The notes: generated from the sequence alone by a model not told the origin. Positions 17,222-26,889 are shown, counted from the stretch's first letter. The stretch: DNA of 44,826 nucleotides from CAZWDO01 sp964632485 [NCBI: uncultured bacterium] (GCA_964632485.1 CAZWDO010000011.1:79597-124422); one strand, 5' to 3'. Numbers and translations: made by a program.

Positions 17222-18397
17222 TTGCAGCAATATCCTTATCAATTTCCTATCGAGCAATATTACAATCCTTCCCGCTTTGAAATGATAAAGAACTGTTTCA
17301 GCATGGAAGAAACTCCTTTTTTAGTCATTGATCTTGAAAAGGTGAAAACGCGGTATCTTCAGTTACGTCAACTCATGCCCTATGCAGACATTTATTATGC
17401 AGTCAAATCAAATCCTGATGACGAAGTACTGAAATTATTGCGAGATTTAGGCTGTTATTTTGATATTGCTACAATCTATGAAATGGATCAATTGCTGCGT
17501 TTAAACGTGGATCCGGCCAGTATGAGTTTCGGTAACACTATTAAAAAAGCGGAGCATATTCGTTATGCTTACAATCAGGGAGTGCGGCTTTTTGCCACAG
17601 ATTCCGAAGAAGACCTGGACAAATTGTCAAAATTCGCTCCCCAATCACGCGTTTTCTTCCGGATCATGAATGATGGGACCGGAGCGGATTGGCCGCTATC
17701 GCGCAAGTTTGGCGCGCATCCTGATTTGATCTACTCTTTGGCATTGAAATGCGTGGAACTCAATTTAATTCCTTATGGCCTATCTTTCCATGTCGGTTCA
17801 CAACAGCGCGATATTGGGCAATGGGATGATGCCATTGCTCAAAGCAATTATCTCTTTGAAGCCCTTTCCAGCCAGGGAGTGAATCTGCAAATGCTTAACC
17901 TGGGTGGGGGTTTGCCGGCTCATTACCTGAATCCTACTTTAGATATTGAAATATACTCAGAAGAAATCACCCGCTACCTGCAAGAAGATTTCGGGATGCA
18001 GTTCCCCCGGATTATTATTGAACCTGGACGGTTTATGACTGGTGATGCGGGAATCATATTCACTGAAATCGTAATGATTGCCAAAAAGTCAAAAACGAAT
18101 CCCTATCAATGGGTTTACCTGGATGTGGGAGTATTTGGGGGACTGATCGAGACTATAGAAGAATCGATCAAATATCCGGTTTATTTCGAAGGAGAAGGCA
18201 ATTCCCAGGAGATTATTTTGGCGGGTCCCACATGCGACAGTATGGATGTTTTATATGAAAAATACAAATACCGGATGCCGGAAAGCGCCCAAAGTGGTGA
18301 TCGCGTCGCCATTTTTTCCTGCGGCGCCTACACTCAGAGCTATAGCGCCGCTTGTTTTAATGGATTTCCCCCGCTTAAAAGCTACACATTTCGCTAA
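17222..18397 (+). CDS. PLP fold-III decarboxylase (ornithine/lysine decarboxylase-like)
   Basis: This 391-residue protein has the alanine-racemase-like fold of eukaryotic-type ornithine decarboxylases and bacterial lysine/ornithine decarboxylases. It should release CO2 from a basic amino acid to give putrescine or cadaverine. The PLP lysine is K62 in YAVKSNP. SFHVGSQQRD, LNLGGGLPAHY and IIIEPGRFM supply phosphate and substrate contacts. The catalytic cysteine is C338 in GPTCDSMD. The C-terminal GAYTQSYSAACFNGFPP is typical. The start is TTG at 17222, supported by AGGAAAGG about 8 nt upstream; the next in-frame ATG is 60 bp later and would remove conserved sequence. A structured leader precedes it and a hybrid kinase follows after 27 bp. 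Substrate choice is not certain. Confidence 0.88.
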   Translation: MQQYPYQFPIEQYYNPSRFEMIKNCFSMEETPFLVIDLEKVKTRYLQLRQLMPYADIYYAVKSNPDDEVLKLLRDLGCYFDIATIYEMDQLLRLNVDPASMSFGNTIKKAEHIRYAYNQGVRLFATDSEEDLDKLSKFAPQSRVFFRIMNDGTGADWPLSRKFGAHPDLIYSLALKCVELNLIPYGLSFHVGSQQRDIGQWDDAIAQSNYLFEALSSQGVNLQMLNLGGGLPAHYLNPTLDIEIYSEEITRYLQEDFGMQFPRIIIEPGRFMTGDAGIIFTEIVMIAKKSKTNPYQWVYLDVGVFGGLIETIEESIKYPVYFEGEGNSQEIILAGPTCDSMDVLYEKYKYRMPESAQSGDRVAIFSCGAYTQSYSAACFNGFPPLKSYTFR

Positions 18398-18424
18398 TAT
18401 TGCTTATCTTTTGGTTTATCATTA

Positions 18425-20722
18425 ATGAAAAAACAAACAAAAAAATCGCTGATCCGTAGCGAACATCGTTTTCGTTCACTGGTCCAGCAATCATCCGATA
18501 TCATAATGGTTTTCAACCAAGCGGGTATGATTACTTATCAATCCCCGGCCATTCATTCCATATTAGGCTATGAACACGGTATCGAATCGTCACGGCAACT
18601 ATTAAAAAATATCCATCCCTCCGATCGAAAAGAGCTGATAACATTTTTTAACAAATGCCGTGGGAAAAATCAAAGTCATTTGTTAATTGAATTCAGAATC
18701 CGCCATGCGGATGGACACTATATTTATATTGAAACAATAGCCAACAATCTTCTGACTAAAAAATATGTACGGGGAATCATATTCAATGCGCGGGAGATCA
18801 CTAACCGCAAGCAAGCTCAAATCGCTTTATTAAAAAGCGAGGAGCGCTTCAGATTGATGGCGGAACATATACAGGACGGTTTAATTATTGTTGAAAATGA
18901 TGAAGTTGTATATATGAACCAAAAAATTTGTGAAATACTGGGATACCCTCCCGATGAACTGAAATATCTGACTGGAGTAGATATTGCAGCTCCCGAAGAA
19001 ATAAATAAAGTCCGGCGGATTCGTGAAGAAGCCTTTCAAAATAAGCGCTACCCGTTTGAATTTGAATACTGGATTATCAGAAAAGATGGCGCCCGGCGAT
19101 ATATTCGCAATCATTATTCCCGTACCCAGATGGGAGATCGGGAGCATGTTTTCATTATCACTTCTGATCTGACCAAACATAAATTATCGGAAGAAATGAT
19201 TCGGGCGGAACGGGAACGGCTGATGATTACTTTAAAGTCAATCGCCGATGGCGTCATCGCCACCGACACTTTAGGAACAATTCAACTTACCAATCCGGTG
19301 GCGCAGGAACTATTGAAATTGAGCGAAGAAAAACTTTATCTAAAAAATATCGATCTGTTTTTTCATCTCCGGGACTTAAAATCAGGACAAACAATTCTCA
19401 ATCCGATAAATAGCATGTTCAGCAACAATATTGATCTGACTCCCTATCAAAGCGCTGAGCTGATTCTTTCTGATGGAATCAGAAAAATAATCGAATATAC
19501 GTCATCCCAAATCCGCGACCAGAATCAACAGGTGATCGGAGCGGTTTTAGTCTTTCGGGACATCACTCAAAAGCAACGCATGGAAGAAGAACTATTTAAA
19601 AATCAAAAAATTGAATCGCTGGGAATACTGGCGGGGGGAATCGCGCACGATTTCAACAATATACTCACCGGTTTTCTCGGGAATATTTCGTTGGTCAAAT
19701 TGTATGCCATTCGACATCAACTGGAACCGGTCACCGAACGTATGAGAGAAGCAGAAAATGCGGTCATCAAAGCCAAAGAGCTTACCCATCAGCTTTTAAC
19801 ATTTTCTAAAGGCGGTATTCCGATAAAAAAAACCACTTCTATTAATAATTTAATTCATGAATCCGCCAGTTTCCTACTCCGGGGTTCAAATATTAAAATC
19901 GAAATTCAGTTCCCTTCAGATATTGGATATGTCGATATTGATGAAGGACAAATCAACCAGGTCATTCACAATTTGGTGATCAACGCTAAAGAGGCGATGC
20001 CCGAAGGCGGCGTTATCACTATCACCGGCATAAATTGTTTCATTACCCCCGATATGGGTATTCCTTTAGTCGCCGGGAAATATGTTAAGATTACATTCAC
20101 CGACCAGGGGCATGGAATTGCGCCGGAACATATTAAAAAAATTTTCGATCCCTATTTTACAACCAAAAGCCATGGGAACGGATTAGGTCTGGCAATCACA
20201 TATTCCGTCATACGAAAACATAATGGCTATATATCCGTTCAATCAACACCCTCAAGAGGTTCGACCTTTACGATCTATCTGCCGATGTCCACTAATACCC
20301 TTAACTCAAAAACCGATCTTGACAACCCATTACATTCAGGTAACAGATATCGTCGTATTCTGATTATGGATGATGATCAAATGATTTTGGATACGGTAGC
20401 CGATCTGCTTTCCTTTCTTGGATACAACGTTATTACGGCGCACGATGGGCAGGAAGCGCTCAACCTATACAGCGAAGCGCTTAAACAAGGCAAGAATGTG
20501 GACTTGGTTATAATGGATTTGACTATTCCCGGCGGAATGGGAGGGAAAGAAACCATTAAAAAGCTAATGGAACTCGACCCTTCCGCGCGAGCTATCGTTT
20601 CCAGCGGTTATTCGAACGATCCGATCATGGCCGCTTTCCGCGATTACGGATTCATGGGTGTTGTTGCCAAACCCTTTAAAATCGAAGAACTCAGTCAAAT
20701 TATTGACGGAATACTGGGATAA
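18425..20722 (+). CDS. Multi-PAS hybrid histidine kinase
   Basis: This 765-residue protein lacks transmembrane helices. Three PAS domains cover about 12-125, 138-250 and 262-385. The first two have clear PAS/PAC ends such as GIIFNAREITNRKQ, and the third begins with LKSIADGVIATDTLG. The kinase core follows. Its H-box is of the NtrB/HDFNN type, LAGGIAHDFNNILTGFLGN, with phospho-accepting His408. The ATPase has NLVINAKEAMPEGG, DQGHGI and GNGLGLAITYSV. A receiver domain (about 643-765) has MDDD, phospho-acceptor Asp698 in VIMDLTIPGG, and AKPF. Its ATG follows the decarboxylase by 27 bp with a weak ribosome site, and the next ORF starts 3 bp after its stop. No DNA-binding partner is nearby. Confidence 0.93.
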   Translation: MKKQTKKSLIRSEHRFRSLVQQSSDIIMVFNQAGMITYQSPAIHSILGYEHGIESSRQLLKNIHPSDRKELITFFNKCRGKNQSHLLIEFRIRHADGHYIYIETIANNLLTKKYVRGIIFNAREITNRKQAQIALLKSEERFRLMAEHIQDGLIIVENDEVVYMNQKICEILGYPPDELKYLTGVDIAAPEEINKVRRIREEAFQNKRYPFEFEYWIIRKDGARRYIRNHYSRTQMGDREHVFIITSDLTKHKLSEEMIRAERERLMITLKSIADGVIATDTLGTIQLTNPVAQELLKLSEEKLYLKNIDLFFHLRDLKSGQTILNPINSMFSNNIDLTPYQSAELILSDGIRKIIEYTSSQIRDQNQQVIGAVLVFRDITQKQRMEEELFKNQKIESLGILAGGIAHDFNNILTGFLGNISLVKLYAIRHQLEPVTERMREAENAVIKAKELTHQLLTFSKGGIPIKKTTSINNLIHESASFLLRGSNIKIEIQFPSDIGYVDIDEGQINQVIHNLVINAKEAMPEGGVITITGINCFITPDMGIPLVAGKYVKITFTDQGHGIAPEHIKKIFDPYFTTKSHGNGLGLAITYSVIRKHNGYISVQSTPSRGSTFTIYLPMSTNTLNSKTDLDNPLHSGNRYRRILIMDDDQMILDTVADLLSFLGYNVITAHDGQEALNLYSEALKQGKNVDLVIMDLTIPGGMGGKETIKKLMELDPSARAIVSSGYSNDPIMAAFRDYGFMGVVAKPFKIEELSQIIDGILG

Positions 20723-20725
20723 ATA

Positions 20726-21076
20726 ATGTCACTTGGCCAAGTTCATAAAATCTGCAGTCCACTCAATAAAGCCATCCTGATACTTTTTGCGGTTATTATC
20801 GCGATTCCTTCATTTTATCTGTGTATCCATGAAAATCATCATGTTTGCATCTCGTTTGAAGAGCATCAAAATGATCATCAACATCATCAATGCCGGGATT
20901 ATTCTTTTCGATCCCAGTACTTTCTCCACACGGCGCAGCCTCATGGGATACTTATCAGCGCCATCATCATATTATTTGATCTTAATAGCTCATTCATCAT
21001 ACAACCGGCTCTAAAGGCTTATTACCCGTTTGCAATATTTCTTCAAAAACTTCAGACTGTCCGATTACTCATTTAG
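20726..21076 (+). CDS. Small His-rich membrane protein upstream of metal efflux genes
   Basis: This 116-residue protein has a hydrophobic segment at about 16-33 (AILILFAVIIAIPSFYL). A His/Cys-rich extracytoplasmic stretch follows (HENHHVCISFEEHQNDHQHH, then C57). A second hydrophobic segment lies at about 74-95. Small proteins of this design often precede Cus/Czc-type efflux operons and are thought to bind metal in the periplasm (the CzcI-like or DUF2946/DUF6660-like groups). I cannot place it in one of them with confidence. It begins 3 bp after the kinase stop, so it is probably on the same transcript, and the efflux genes follow. Confidence 0.7.
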   Translation: MSLGQVHKICSPLNKAILILFAVIIAIPSFYLCIHENHHVCISFEEHQNDHQHHQCRDYSFRSQYFLHTAQPHGILISAIIILFDLNSSFIIQPALKAYYPFAIFLQKLQTVRLLI

Positions 21077-21124
21077 AAACATCTTTTATCCCTAACCTTA
21101 AACGTACAATCATCAGGAGAGTCT

Positions 21125-21166
21125 ATGCAGAACCATAGCTCCGATGAAAAAGCGCCGGATTACTAA
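21125..21166 (+). CDS. Possible 13-residue ORF before the efflux genes
   Basis: CAGGAGAG stands 5 nt before the ATG at 21125, which opens a 13-codon frame (MQNHSSDEKAPDY) ending in TAA. The ribosome site is strong, but the frame is very short and 91 bp separate it from the next gene. GGGT and ACCC flank CCGGCA at about 21211-21224 and may form a small hairpin. The rest of the 181-bp gap 21077-21257 shows nothing clear. Confidence 0.3.
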   Translation: MQNHSSDEKAPDY

Positions 21167-21257
21167 CGTCCAAATTTCAATTAAAGTAATTATTCATCAG
21201 ACTTTCATTAGGGTCCGGCAACCCACTTATCCAATTCTAATCAGTTGAGGAGAAAAG

Positions 21258-22559
21258 ATGGAAAAATTCTACCATGATGACAACCCGATCATCAGAATTA
21301 TAGTATGGCTTATTTTACTGCCCGCAGTGGCTCAAATTCCTTTTTCAAATTCCTTGCAAGCAGAGTCTCAACCACTCACCTGCCAAACCTGGATAGAAAC
21401 GATCACTGAACATCATCCCGAATTACTTACTGTAAAAAAAGAAATAGATGTCCAAACAGCCCTCATGAAAGCCCAAAACAGCTATTCCAGCGGCGATTTG
21501 AATTTTTCAATTGAGAATTTTGGGGGCGCGGCTGAATTTAGCAGATTAAACCAAAGTGAATTAACGCTGAGTTATCAAAATATCCTGCCTGTCAATCTGG
21601 TATTCACCTTAAATCAGAATAAATCACAATTGGAAATCCAAAAACTAATGATTGAATATCAGCGACTCAAACAATCAATCCTGCTCTCTTTAACCACTCT
21701 TTTGGTAGAAAAGCAAAAAATTATCAGTCTCCAAACTCTGATTGATCAAGAAAAAATCTATAATGATAGCCTCATTGACGTACAAAAAAAAGGAGTGATT
21801 CTCGGTCGTTACAATAGCCTGGATACTTTGATTTTTAAACAAATCCGATACGAAATCTTAATGCGATCCAGCGAACTGGAAGCGATGAATGTTAATTGTC
21901 AAAAGCAATTCCAAATTTTATCCGCTCTAAATGGGCTTAATATTCAACATACCAATAATTTGTCGCTTGATTCGATTCCTCTCTTACCCGAATTGGATTC
22001 TCTAAAATTATTATCAGCAAACTCATTCGACCATCAATTAATCGAAATTGACCGGAAAATAAATCTGATAGAATTAAAAATCGCCGCAAAAGAGCGTTAC
22101 GCTCCTCCGACTTTCAATCTGGGTTGGCGTTATTTCAATAGTGAAAGGAATTATGCCTGGATTCTTGAATTCTGTTGGTCCTTACCCCAATTTAAGCAAA
22201 ACAATTACTACCAACAATCCAAGCTCAGAACTTCAGAAAAAATCGCATTAAATCAAAAAAACAACACTACGAATCAAGAAATTGAACTGATCCAGCGATA
22301 CCAGGAAATAGCTTCACTAAGCCAACAAATAGCCATATTGGAAAACCAGATACTCCCCAATTATTTTCAAATACAGCGCCAAACAAAGGAACTATTATTA
22401 AAAGGCGCAATTCCAATACAGACATTATATGAACTCCAATTAAGCTATATTGAAAACAAATCTCGACTAATAGAAAAAAAATCGGAATACTTGGCCACTT
22501 ATTTTGCGCTATACGCCCAGCTCGGGCAATTAAATTCTCTTGAAGTTATTTTAAAATGA
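21258..22559 (+). CDS. TolC/CusC-type outer membrane efflux protein
   Basis: This 433-residue protein has a signal peptide (hydrophobic core IIRIIVWLILLPAVAQI, probable cleavage near residue 37). Two long helical repeats of the outer-membrane efflux family follow. The N-terminal repeat includes TETI-TEHHPELLTVKKEIDV and the later one RYQEIASLSQQIAILENQIL. Substrate-independent TolC-like features are visible, such as a Gln/Leu-rich coiled coil and few cysteines. It should form the trimeric outer-membrane duct of the adjacent RND pump. A strong ribosome site (GAGGAG) precedes the ATG, and the adaptor gene follows after 66 bp. Confidence 0.85.
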   Translation: MEKFYHDDNPIIRIIVWLILLPAVAQIPFSNSLQAESQPLTCQTWIETITEHHPELLTVKKEIDVQTALMKAQNSYSSGDLNFSIENFGGAAEFSRLNQSELTLSYQNILPVNLVFTLNQNKSQLEIQKLMIEYQRLKQSILLSLTTLLVEKQKIISLQTLIDQEKIYNDSLIDVQKKGVILGRYNSLDTLIFKQIRYEILMRSSELEAMNVNCQKQFQILSALNGLNIQHTNNLSLDSIPLLPELDSLKLLSANSFDHQLIEIDRKINLIELKIAAKERYAPPTFNLGWRYFNSERNYAWILEFCWSLPQFKQNNYYQQSKLRTSEKIALNQKNNTTNQEIELIQRYQEIASLSQQIAILENQILPNYFQIQRQTKELLLKGAIPIQTLYELQLSYIENKSRLIEKKSEYLATYFALYAQLGQLNSLEVILK

Positions 22560-22625
22560 TTTACATGGAATCAACAACCATCCGGATCACAAATAAAATA
22601 TAAATTCATTCAGAAAGGAATATAA

Positions 22626-23639
22626 ATGAATTTCATCAACCCGACAATTTATCGCATCAGTATCATTTTATTATTTATTATAGTAAACTTTTATTGTCAG
22701 CAACCGGCAATCGATCAGGAGCTGGATCATCAGGAATCCCAGCATACGGAGGAGACACACACGGATTCCGGAACAGAATCGGATCAGGGACATAGCTCAG
22801 TAGGGGAAATCAGTTTATCCAGTGAAAAGGTAAAAATAGGACAAATCAAAGTTGAAACAATAATTGCGGGCGAAATCGATAGGCAGTTACTTTTTTATGG
22901 ATCGGTTGAATGGCGAAACGAAGGGTACACTAAAATTTACGCTTCATATCCGGGACGAATTAAAAAAATCTGGATTACCCCCGGAGAGAGTGTCGGCATT
23001 GATCAGCCCTTATTTTTATTAGAAAACAGCGAAAATCTGCAGACCTATATCATTCGATCACCCCTCGAAGGAAATATTTTGTCGCTGAATACACATATTG
23101 ATGAATTCGTTGATCCGATGGTCATTTTAGCTGAGATTGGCAATCCCAGACAATTAAGAGTTCGGATGGATATTGACGTAACTCGTCTGCCGCTCATTCG
23201 CATTCAATTGCCAGTCATCATCCAATCTCTGGATGAAAAAAAAGAAGCCACCAGCGTTATTCAAACTATCGGCTTTGAAATTGATCAAGGAACTCAGCAA
23301 AGCGCCGCCTGGATCAATTTAGCTTATGACGCGGAGAACCCCTGGATAGTGGGTGAATTTACCCGGATTCGCGTTATCAAAAAGGAATGCGACTCCAGTT
23401 TATGGAATATATCCATTAATGCCATTCAGCGCCTTGACAATCAAACCATCATTTTTTTAGCGGAAGACGATACGACATTCATTCCCTACCCGGTAGTTAT
23501 TGGAGAAACCAACGAAACCCGTTTAACGATTATTGGAGAAAAACCGCCGATTCATCGATATGTTTCGCAAGGTTCATTTATCCTGAAAAGCATCATGCTC
23601 AGTAACGAGTTTGGCGGCCATGCCGGCCATGGACATTGA
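22626..23639 (+). CDS. CusB/CzcB-type periplasmic adaptor (HlyD family)
   Basis: This 337-residue membrane fusion protein starts with a hydrophobic signal segment ending in NFYC (Cys24), a possible though non-canonical lipobox. A His/Glu/Asp-rich stretch follows (residues about 33-58, with HQESQHTEETHTDSG), then the adaptor body. The barrel-sandwich/lipoyl halves are seen in YASYPGRIKKIWITPGESV and IRSPLEGNILSLNTHIDEFV. The protein ends in HAGHGH. Histidine-rich ends are common in heavy-metal adaptors, which pass metal to the pump. The ATG follows GAAAGGAA. Its stop codon is overlapped by the ribosome site of the RND gene (GAGGAGG), so the two are coupled. Confidence 0.88.
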   Translation: MNFINPTIYRISIILLFIIVNFYCQQPAIDQELDHQESQHTEETHTDSGTESDQGHSSVGEISLSSEKVKIGQIKVETIIAGEIDRQLLFYGSVEWRNEGYTKIYASYPGRIKKIWITPGESVGIDQPLFLLENSENLQTYIIRSPLEGNILSLNTHIDEFVDPMVILAEIGNPRQLRVRMDIDVTRLPLIRIQLPVIIQSLDEKKEATSVIQTIGFEIDQGTQQSAAWINLAYDAENPWIVGEFTRIRVIKKECDSSLWNISINAIQRLDNQTIIFLAEDDTTFIPYPVVIGETNETRLTIIGEKPPIHRYVSQGSFILKSIMLSNEFGGHAGHGH

Positions 23640-23652
23640 GGAGGTTGACGTT

Positions 23653-26600
23653 ATGTTTAAGAAATACATTCATTTTATTCTCGGTAGCTCCTGGAGTTTG
23701 ATTCTTCTTTTCATGGTTTGCGCGGGAAGCGGGTTATATCTGTTTACAAAATTACCCATTGAGGCATTGCCGGATATCTCCCCGGTGATGGTGCCTATTT
23801 TTACCGAAGCGCACGGGATGGCCCCACAGGAAATTGAACAATATATCACATATCCAATAGAAGTGCGAATGCAGGGATTACCAGGCGTAACGCATACAAA
23901 ATCAACATCTGCGCAGGGATTATCGGTTGTTTATATTTATTTTTCCGATGATCGGGATATCTATTTTTCACGTCAATTAGTAGCGGAACGGCTGAATTCA
24001 ATCGAAGCGGAACTTCCCCCACTCGCCGAACCCCCGAAATTGGGGCCGATTTCTACCGGTTTGGGGCAAATATTTATCTATTATCTTACATTTGAAGCGG
24101 ATGAAGCTAAAAAAGTTCAAAATCCCCAGGTATATCTGCGTGAAATTAATGATCGGATCATCAAACCCCGTTTGAGAGTAATACAAGGTGTAACGGACGT
24201 TCTTTCAATGGGAGGTGAAATTCAACAAATCCAGATTGATCTCGATCCAGAAAAAATGATGAAATATGGAATATCCATCAATAAAGTCAAAAATGAAATT
24301 GGCGATCAAAATTTCAATCGGAGTGGCCAATACATTGTCTTTGGAGATGAGGAATACAGCGTTCGTGGCATAGGAATCTATCAATCGATCAAGCAGTTAG
24401 AAAACAAAATCATTGATGTTAGAAACGGACGCGCCATTTTATTAAGGCATATTGCCAACGTAAAAGAAGGGACTGCATTACGTCGCGGTGTGGTATCCCG
24501 CAACGGTGAAAAAGAGATCGTCTCTGGAATTGTACTGCAGCTATATGGTGAAAACCCGGCAACTGTTATTGAACGATTAAAAAATAAAGTACCTGAAATC
24601 CAAAAATCATTGCCACATGGAGTTAAGATCGTTTCATATTACGATCAGGCAACGATTATCCACGAAGCTGTTTCCACAATTACCCATGCCTTATGGCAGG
24701 GGGGGGCATTAGTCATCCTGGTCATCCTACTTTTTCTAAATTCCTGGCGTTCGGCAACAATTATCGTATCGGCATTGCCGTTATGCACCCTGATAACATT
24801 TGCATTGATGAAATTATTGGGAATTTCTGCAAATTTAATGTCATTGGGAGGAATGGCCATTGCTTTAGGAATGTTGGTTGATGGGACGATTGTCGTAATA
24901 GAAAATATTCATCGTCACATTAAAATTGATCCCCAACGGAATATGAATACAGCGATACAATTTGCCACTCATGAAGTCAGCCGAGCCATTTTTTTCAGTC
25001 TGTTCATCATTATTCTAGTTTTTGCTCCTATGTTCGCTTTGCAAGGGATTGAGAAAAAAATGTTTCTGCCCTTTGCGCAAACGATTATTCTTGCTCTCTT
25101 CGTTTCACTTACAGTAGCCTTGGCATTTGCCCCGGCACTTGCCTCACGATTGATCACCCACCGTATCGTATCGGAGCCCAGATGGTTGACTACTATTCAA
25201 AAGCGTTACCATCAATTATTAAACCGCTGCCTGCGCTTTGCGCGGACGATTTTAATCATTACATTTATTTTTCTGGGATTCAGTGTTATTTTGCTATTAC
25301 GGGTAGGAACAGAGTACATTCCTCAAATGGATGAAGGACGAATCCTAATTGGAGTGTCCATGTTGCCATCAATTTCTCTCTCCAAAGCGATTGAAACAGT
25401 CCAATCAATTGAACGCAAAATACTTGAAGTCCCTCAAGTTGCCGAAACCGTTTCCCGAATCGGCCGACCGGAAACGGGAAGCCACCCCCACCCAATCAAC
25501 TACGCGGAAATCGATGTCCGCTTTGATTCGGCCCAACTTAAAAATCAATACTCAACAAAAGAACAACTGATCCGTGAAATCCGCCAAAAAGTATCCTTGA
25601 TCCCCGGAGTTCAAACCAATTTCACTCAACCGATCCAAAACGCGTTCGATGAACTAATCGCCGGAATTAAAAGTCAAATCGCCATCAAAATTCAGGGAAA
25701 TGATTACCAGGAATTAAAAAGCATCTCCTTTCGAGTGGCGGAAACAATCCGTGATATCCCGGGATTAGTGGACGTACAAAATGAAATAACCAGCGGCCAG
25801 CCGCAATTATTAATCTACCCTCGGTATGAGATATGCCAACAACTCGGTATCCGACCCGCGGAAATCATGGAATGGGTTGAAGCCGGAATAGGTGGAGAAA
25901 CGATTGATTACTATTATACCGATAATTGGCGCTATGAAATCGTTATGCGGCTGGAAGAAAAATTCCGGCTCAACCAATCCTCGCTCAATAATTTGCATAT
26001 TCCATTGGAAAAAGGTGGCAGCATTCCATTAGCATCAGTCGCGAAATTTGTCATTGAGGAAAACCCGATCCAAATAAACAGAGAAAACGGGCAGCGACGG
26101 GCCATCGTTCAAGCTAACATTCAAGGCCGGGATATTGGTACCATACTTACAGAAATTCAAAACCGCATCCTAACGAAAATCAGCTTACCTCCCGGTTACC
26201 ATATCGAATACGGCGGCCAGTTTGAAAACCAGCAACGCGCGATGAAACGGTTGGGTCTGATTGTCCCGCTCACTCTGCTATTGATTTTCCTGATGCTTTA
26301 TCTTTCAATCCGTTCCTGGAAACATGCGGCTCTGATACTGATCAACATCCCATTGGCATTGATGGGAGGGATACTTGCATTGACGATCAGCGGCCAATAC
26401 CTCTCAGTGCCGGCTTCGATCGGTTTTATTGCTCTATTTGGCATCGCTGTGCAAAATGGAATTGTAATGGTTTTTATCATTCATCAACTGCAATTAAGAG
26501 GATTCAGCGCCCGCGAAGCTGCCTTGGAAGGCGCAAGTATCCGATTACGTCCGGTACTGATGACCGCGTTGACTACATTGCTGGGTATATTGCCGTTAAT

Positions 26601-26775
26601 GCTTACCCATGGAGCAGGCGCCGAAATCCAACGGCCACTAGCTATAGTAGTCCTGGGAGGTTTATTCAGTTCGACCGCCTTAACTCTATTTATCTTGCCC
26701 CTGGTGTATTCTGTTTTCTTTAAAACAGGAATAGAACAAAAACCGGAACAATCGGAGAAGAATTTTATAAATTGA
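23653..26775 (+). CDS. RND heavy-metal efflux pump (CusA/CzcA-like)
   Basis: This inner-membrane proton/substrate antiporter has about 1040 residues. It shows the RND plan: TM1 near residue 15, large periplasmic loops at about 35-330 and 550-860, and TM2-6 and TM8-12 after them. The TM4 motif reads GGMAIALGMLVDGTIVVIEN, with a conserved Asp and Glu. The CzcA-type DFGxxxDGAVV is absent, and the pattern is nearer CusA. The chosen start is the ATG at 23653, which has a perfect GAGGAGG 8 nt upstream; an in-frame ATG at 23611 lies inside the adaptor gene and lacks a ribosome site. The exported ion is probably Cu, Ag, Zn, Co or Ni, but cannot be decided here. Confidence 0.92.
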   Translation: MFKKYIHFILGSSWSLILLFMVCAGSGLYLFTKLPIEALPDISPVMVPIFTEAHGMAPQEIEQYITYPIEVRMQGLPGVTHTKSTSAQGLSVVYIYFSDDRDIYFSRQLVAERLNSIEAELPPLAEPPKLGPISTGLGQIFIYYLTFEADEAKKVQNPQVYLREINDRIIKPRLRVIQGVTDVLSMGGEIQQIQIDLDPEKMMKYGISINKVKNEIGDQNFNRSGQYIVFGDEEYSVRGIGIYQSIKQLENKIIDVRNGRAILLRHIANVKEGTALRRGVVSRNGEKEIVSGIVLQLYGENPATVIERLKNKVPEIQKSLPHGVKIVSYYDQATIIHEAVSTITHALWQGGALVILVILLFLNSWRSATIIVSALPLCTLITFALMKLLGISANLMSLGGMAIALGMLVDGTIVVIENIHRHIKIDPQRNMNTAIQFATHEVSRAIFFSLFIIILVFAPMFALQGIEKKMFLPFAQTIILALFVSLTVALAFAPALASRLITHRIVSEPRWLTTIQKRYHQLLNRCLRFARTILIITFIFLGFSVILLLRVGTEYIPQMDEGRILIGVSMLPSISLSKAIETVQSIERKILEVPQVAETVSRIGRPETGSHPHPINYAEIDVRFDSAQLKNQYSTKEQLIREIRQKVSLIPGVQTNFTQPIQNAFDELIAGIKSQIAIKIQGNDYQELKSISFRVAETIRDIPGLVDVQNEITSGQPQLLIYPRYEICQQLGIRPAEIMEWVEAGIGGETIDYYYTDNWRYEIVMRLEEKFRLNQSSLNNLHIPLEKGGSIPLASVAKFVIEENPIQINRENGQRRAIVQANIQGRDIGTILTEIQNRILTKISLPPGYHIEYGGQFENQQRAMKRLGLIVPLTLLLIFLMLYLSIRSWKHAALILINIPLALMGGILALTISGQYLSVPASIGFIALFGIAVQNGIVMVFIIHQLQLRGFSAREAALEGASIRLRPVLMTALTTLLGILPLMLTHGAGAEIQRPLAIVVLGGLFSSTALTLFILPLVYSVFFKTGIEQKPEQSEKNFIN

Positions 26776-26889
26776 TTCGTAACTACTCCACAATCCGGAA
26801 AAAGATTATTGCATCAGGCGGTTAAGCGTATAGTTCACTATTTTCATCAATACGGGCGCAATCTCTTAGCCAGTCGGATAGATTCCCGA

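Noticed and set aside
23611-23652. Upstream ATG as the start of the RND pump.
   Set aside because: It lies within the adaptor gene and lacks a ribosome site, whereas the ATG at 23653 has a perfect one and begins at the first transmembrane helix.
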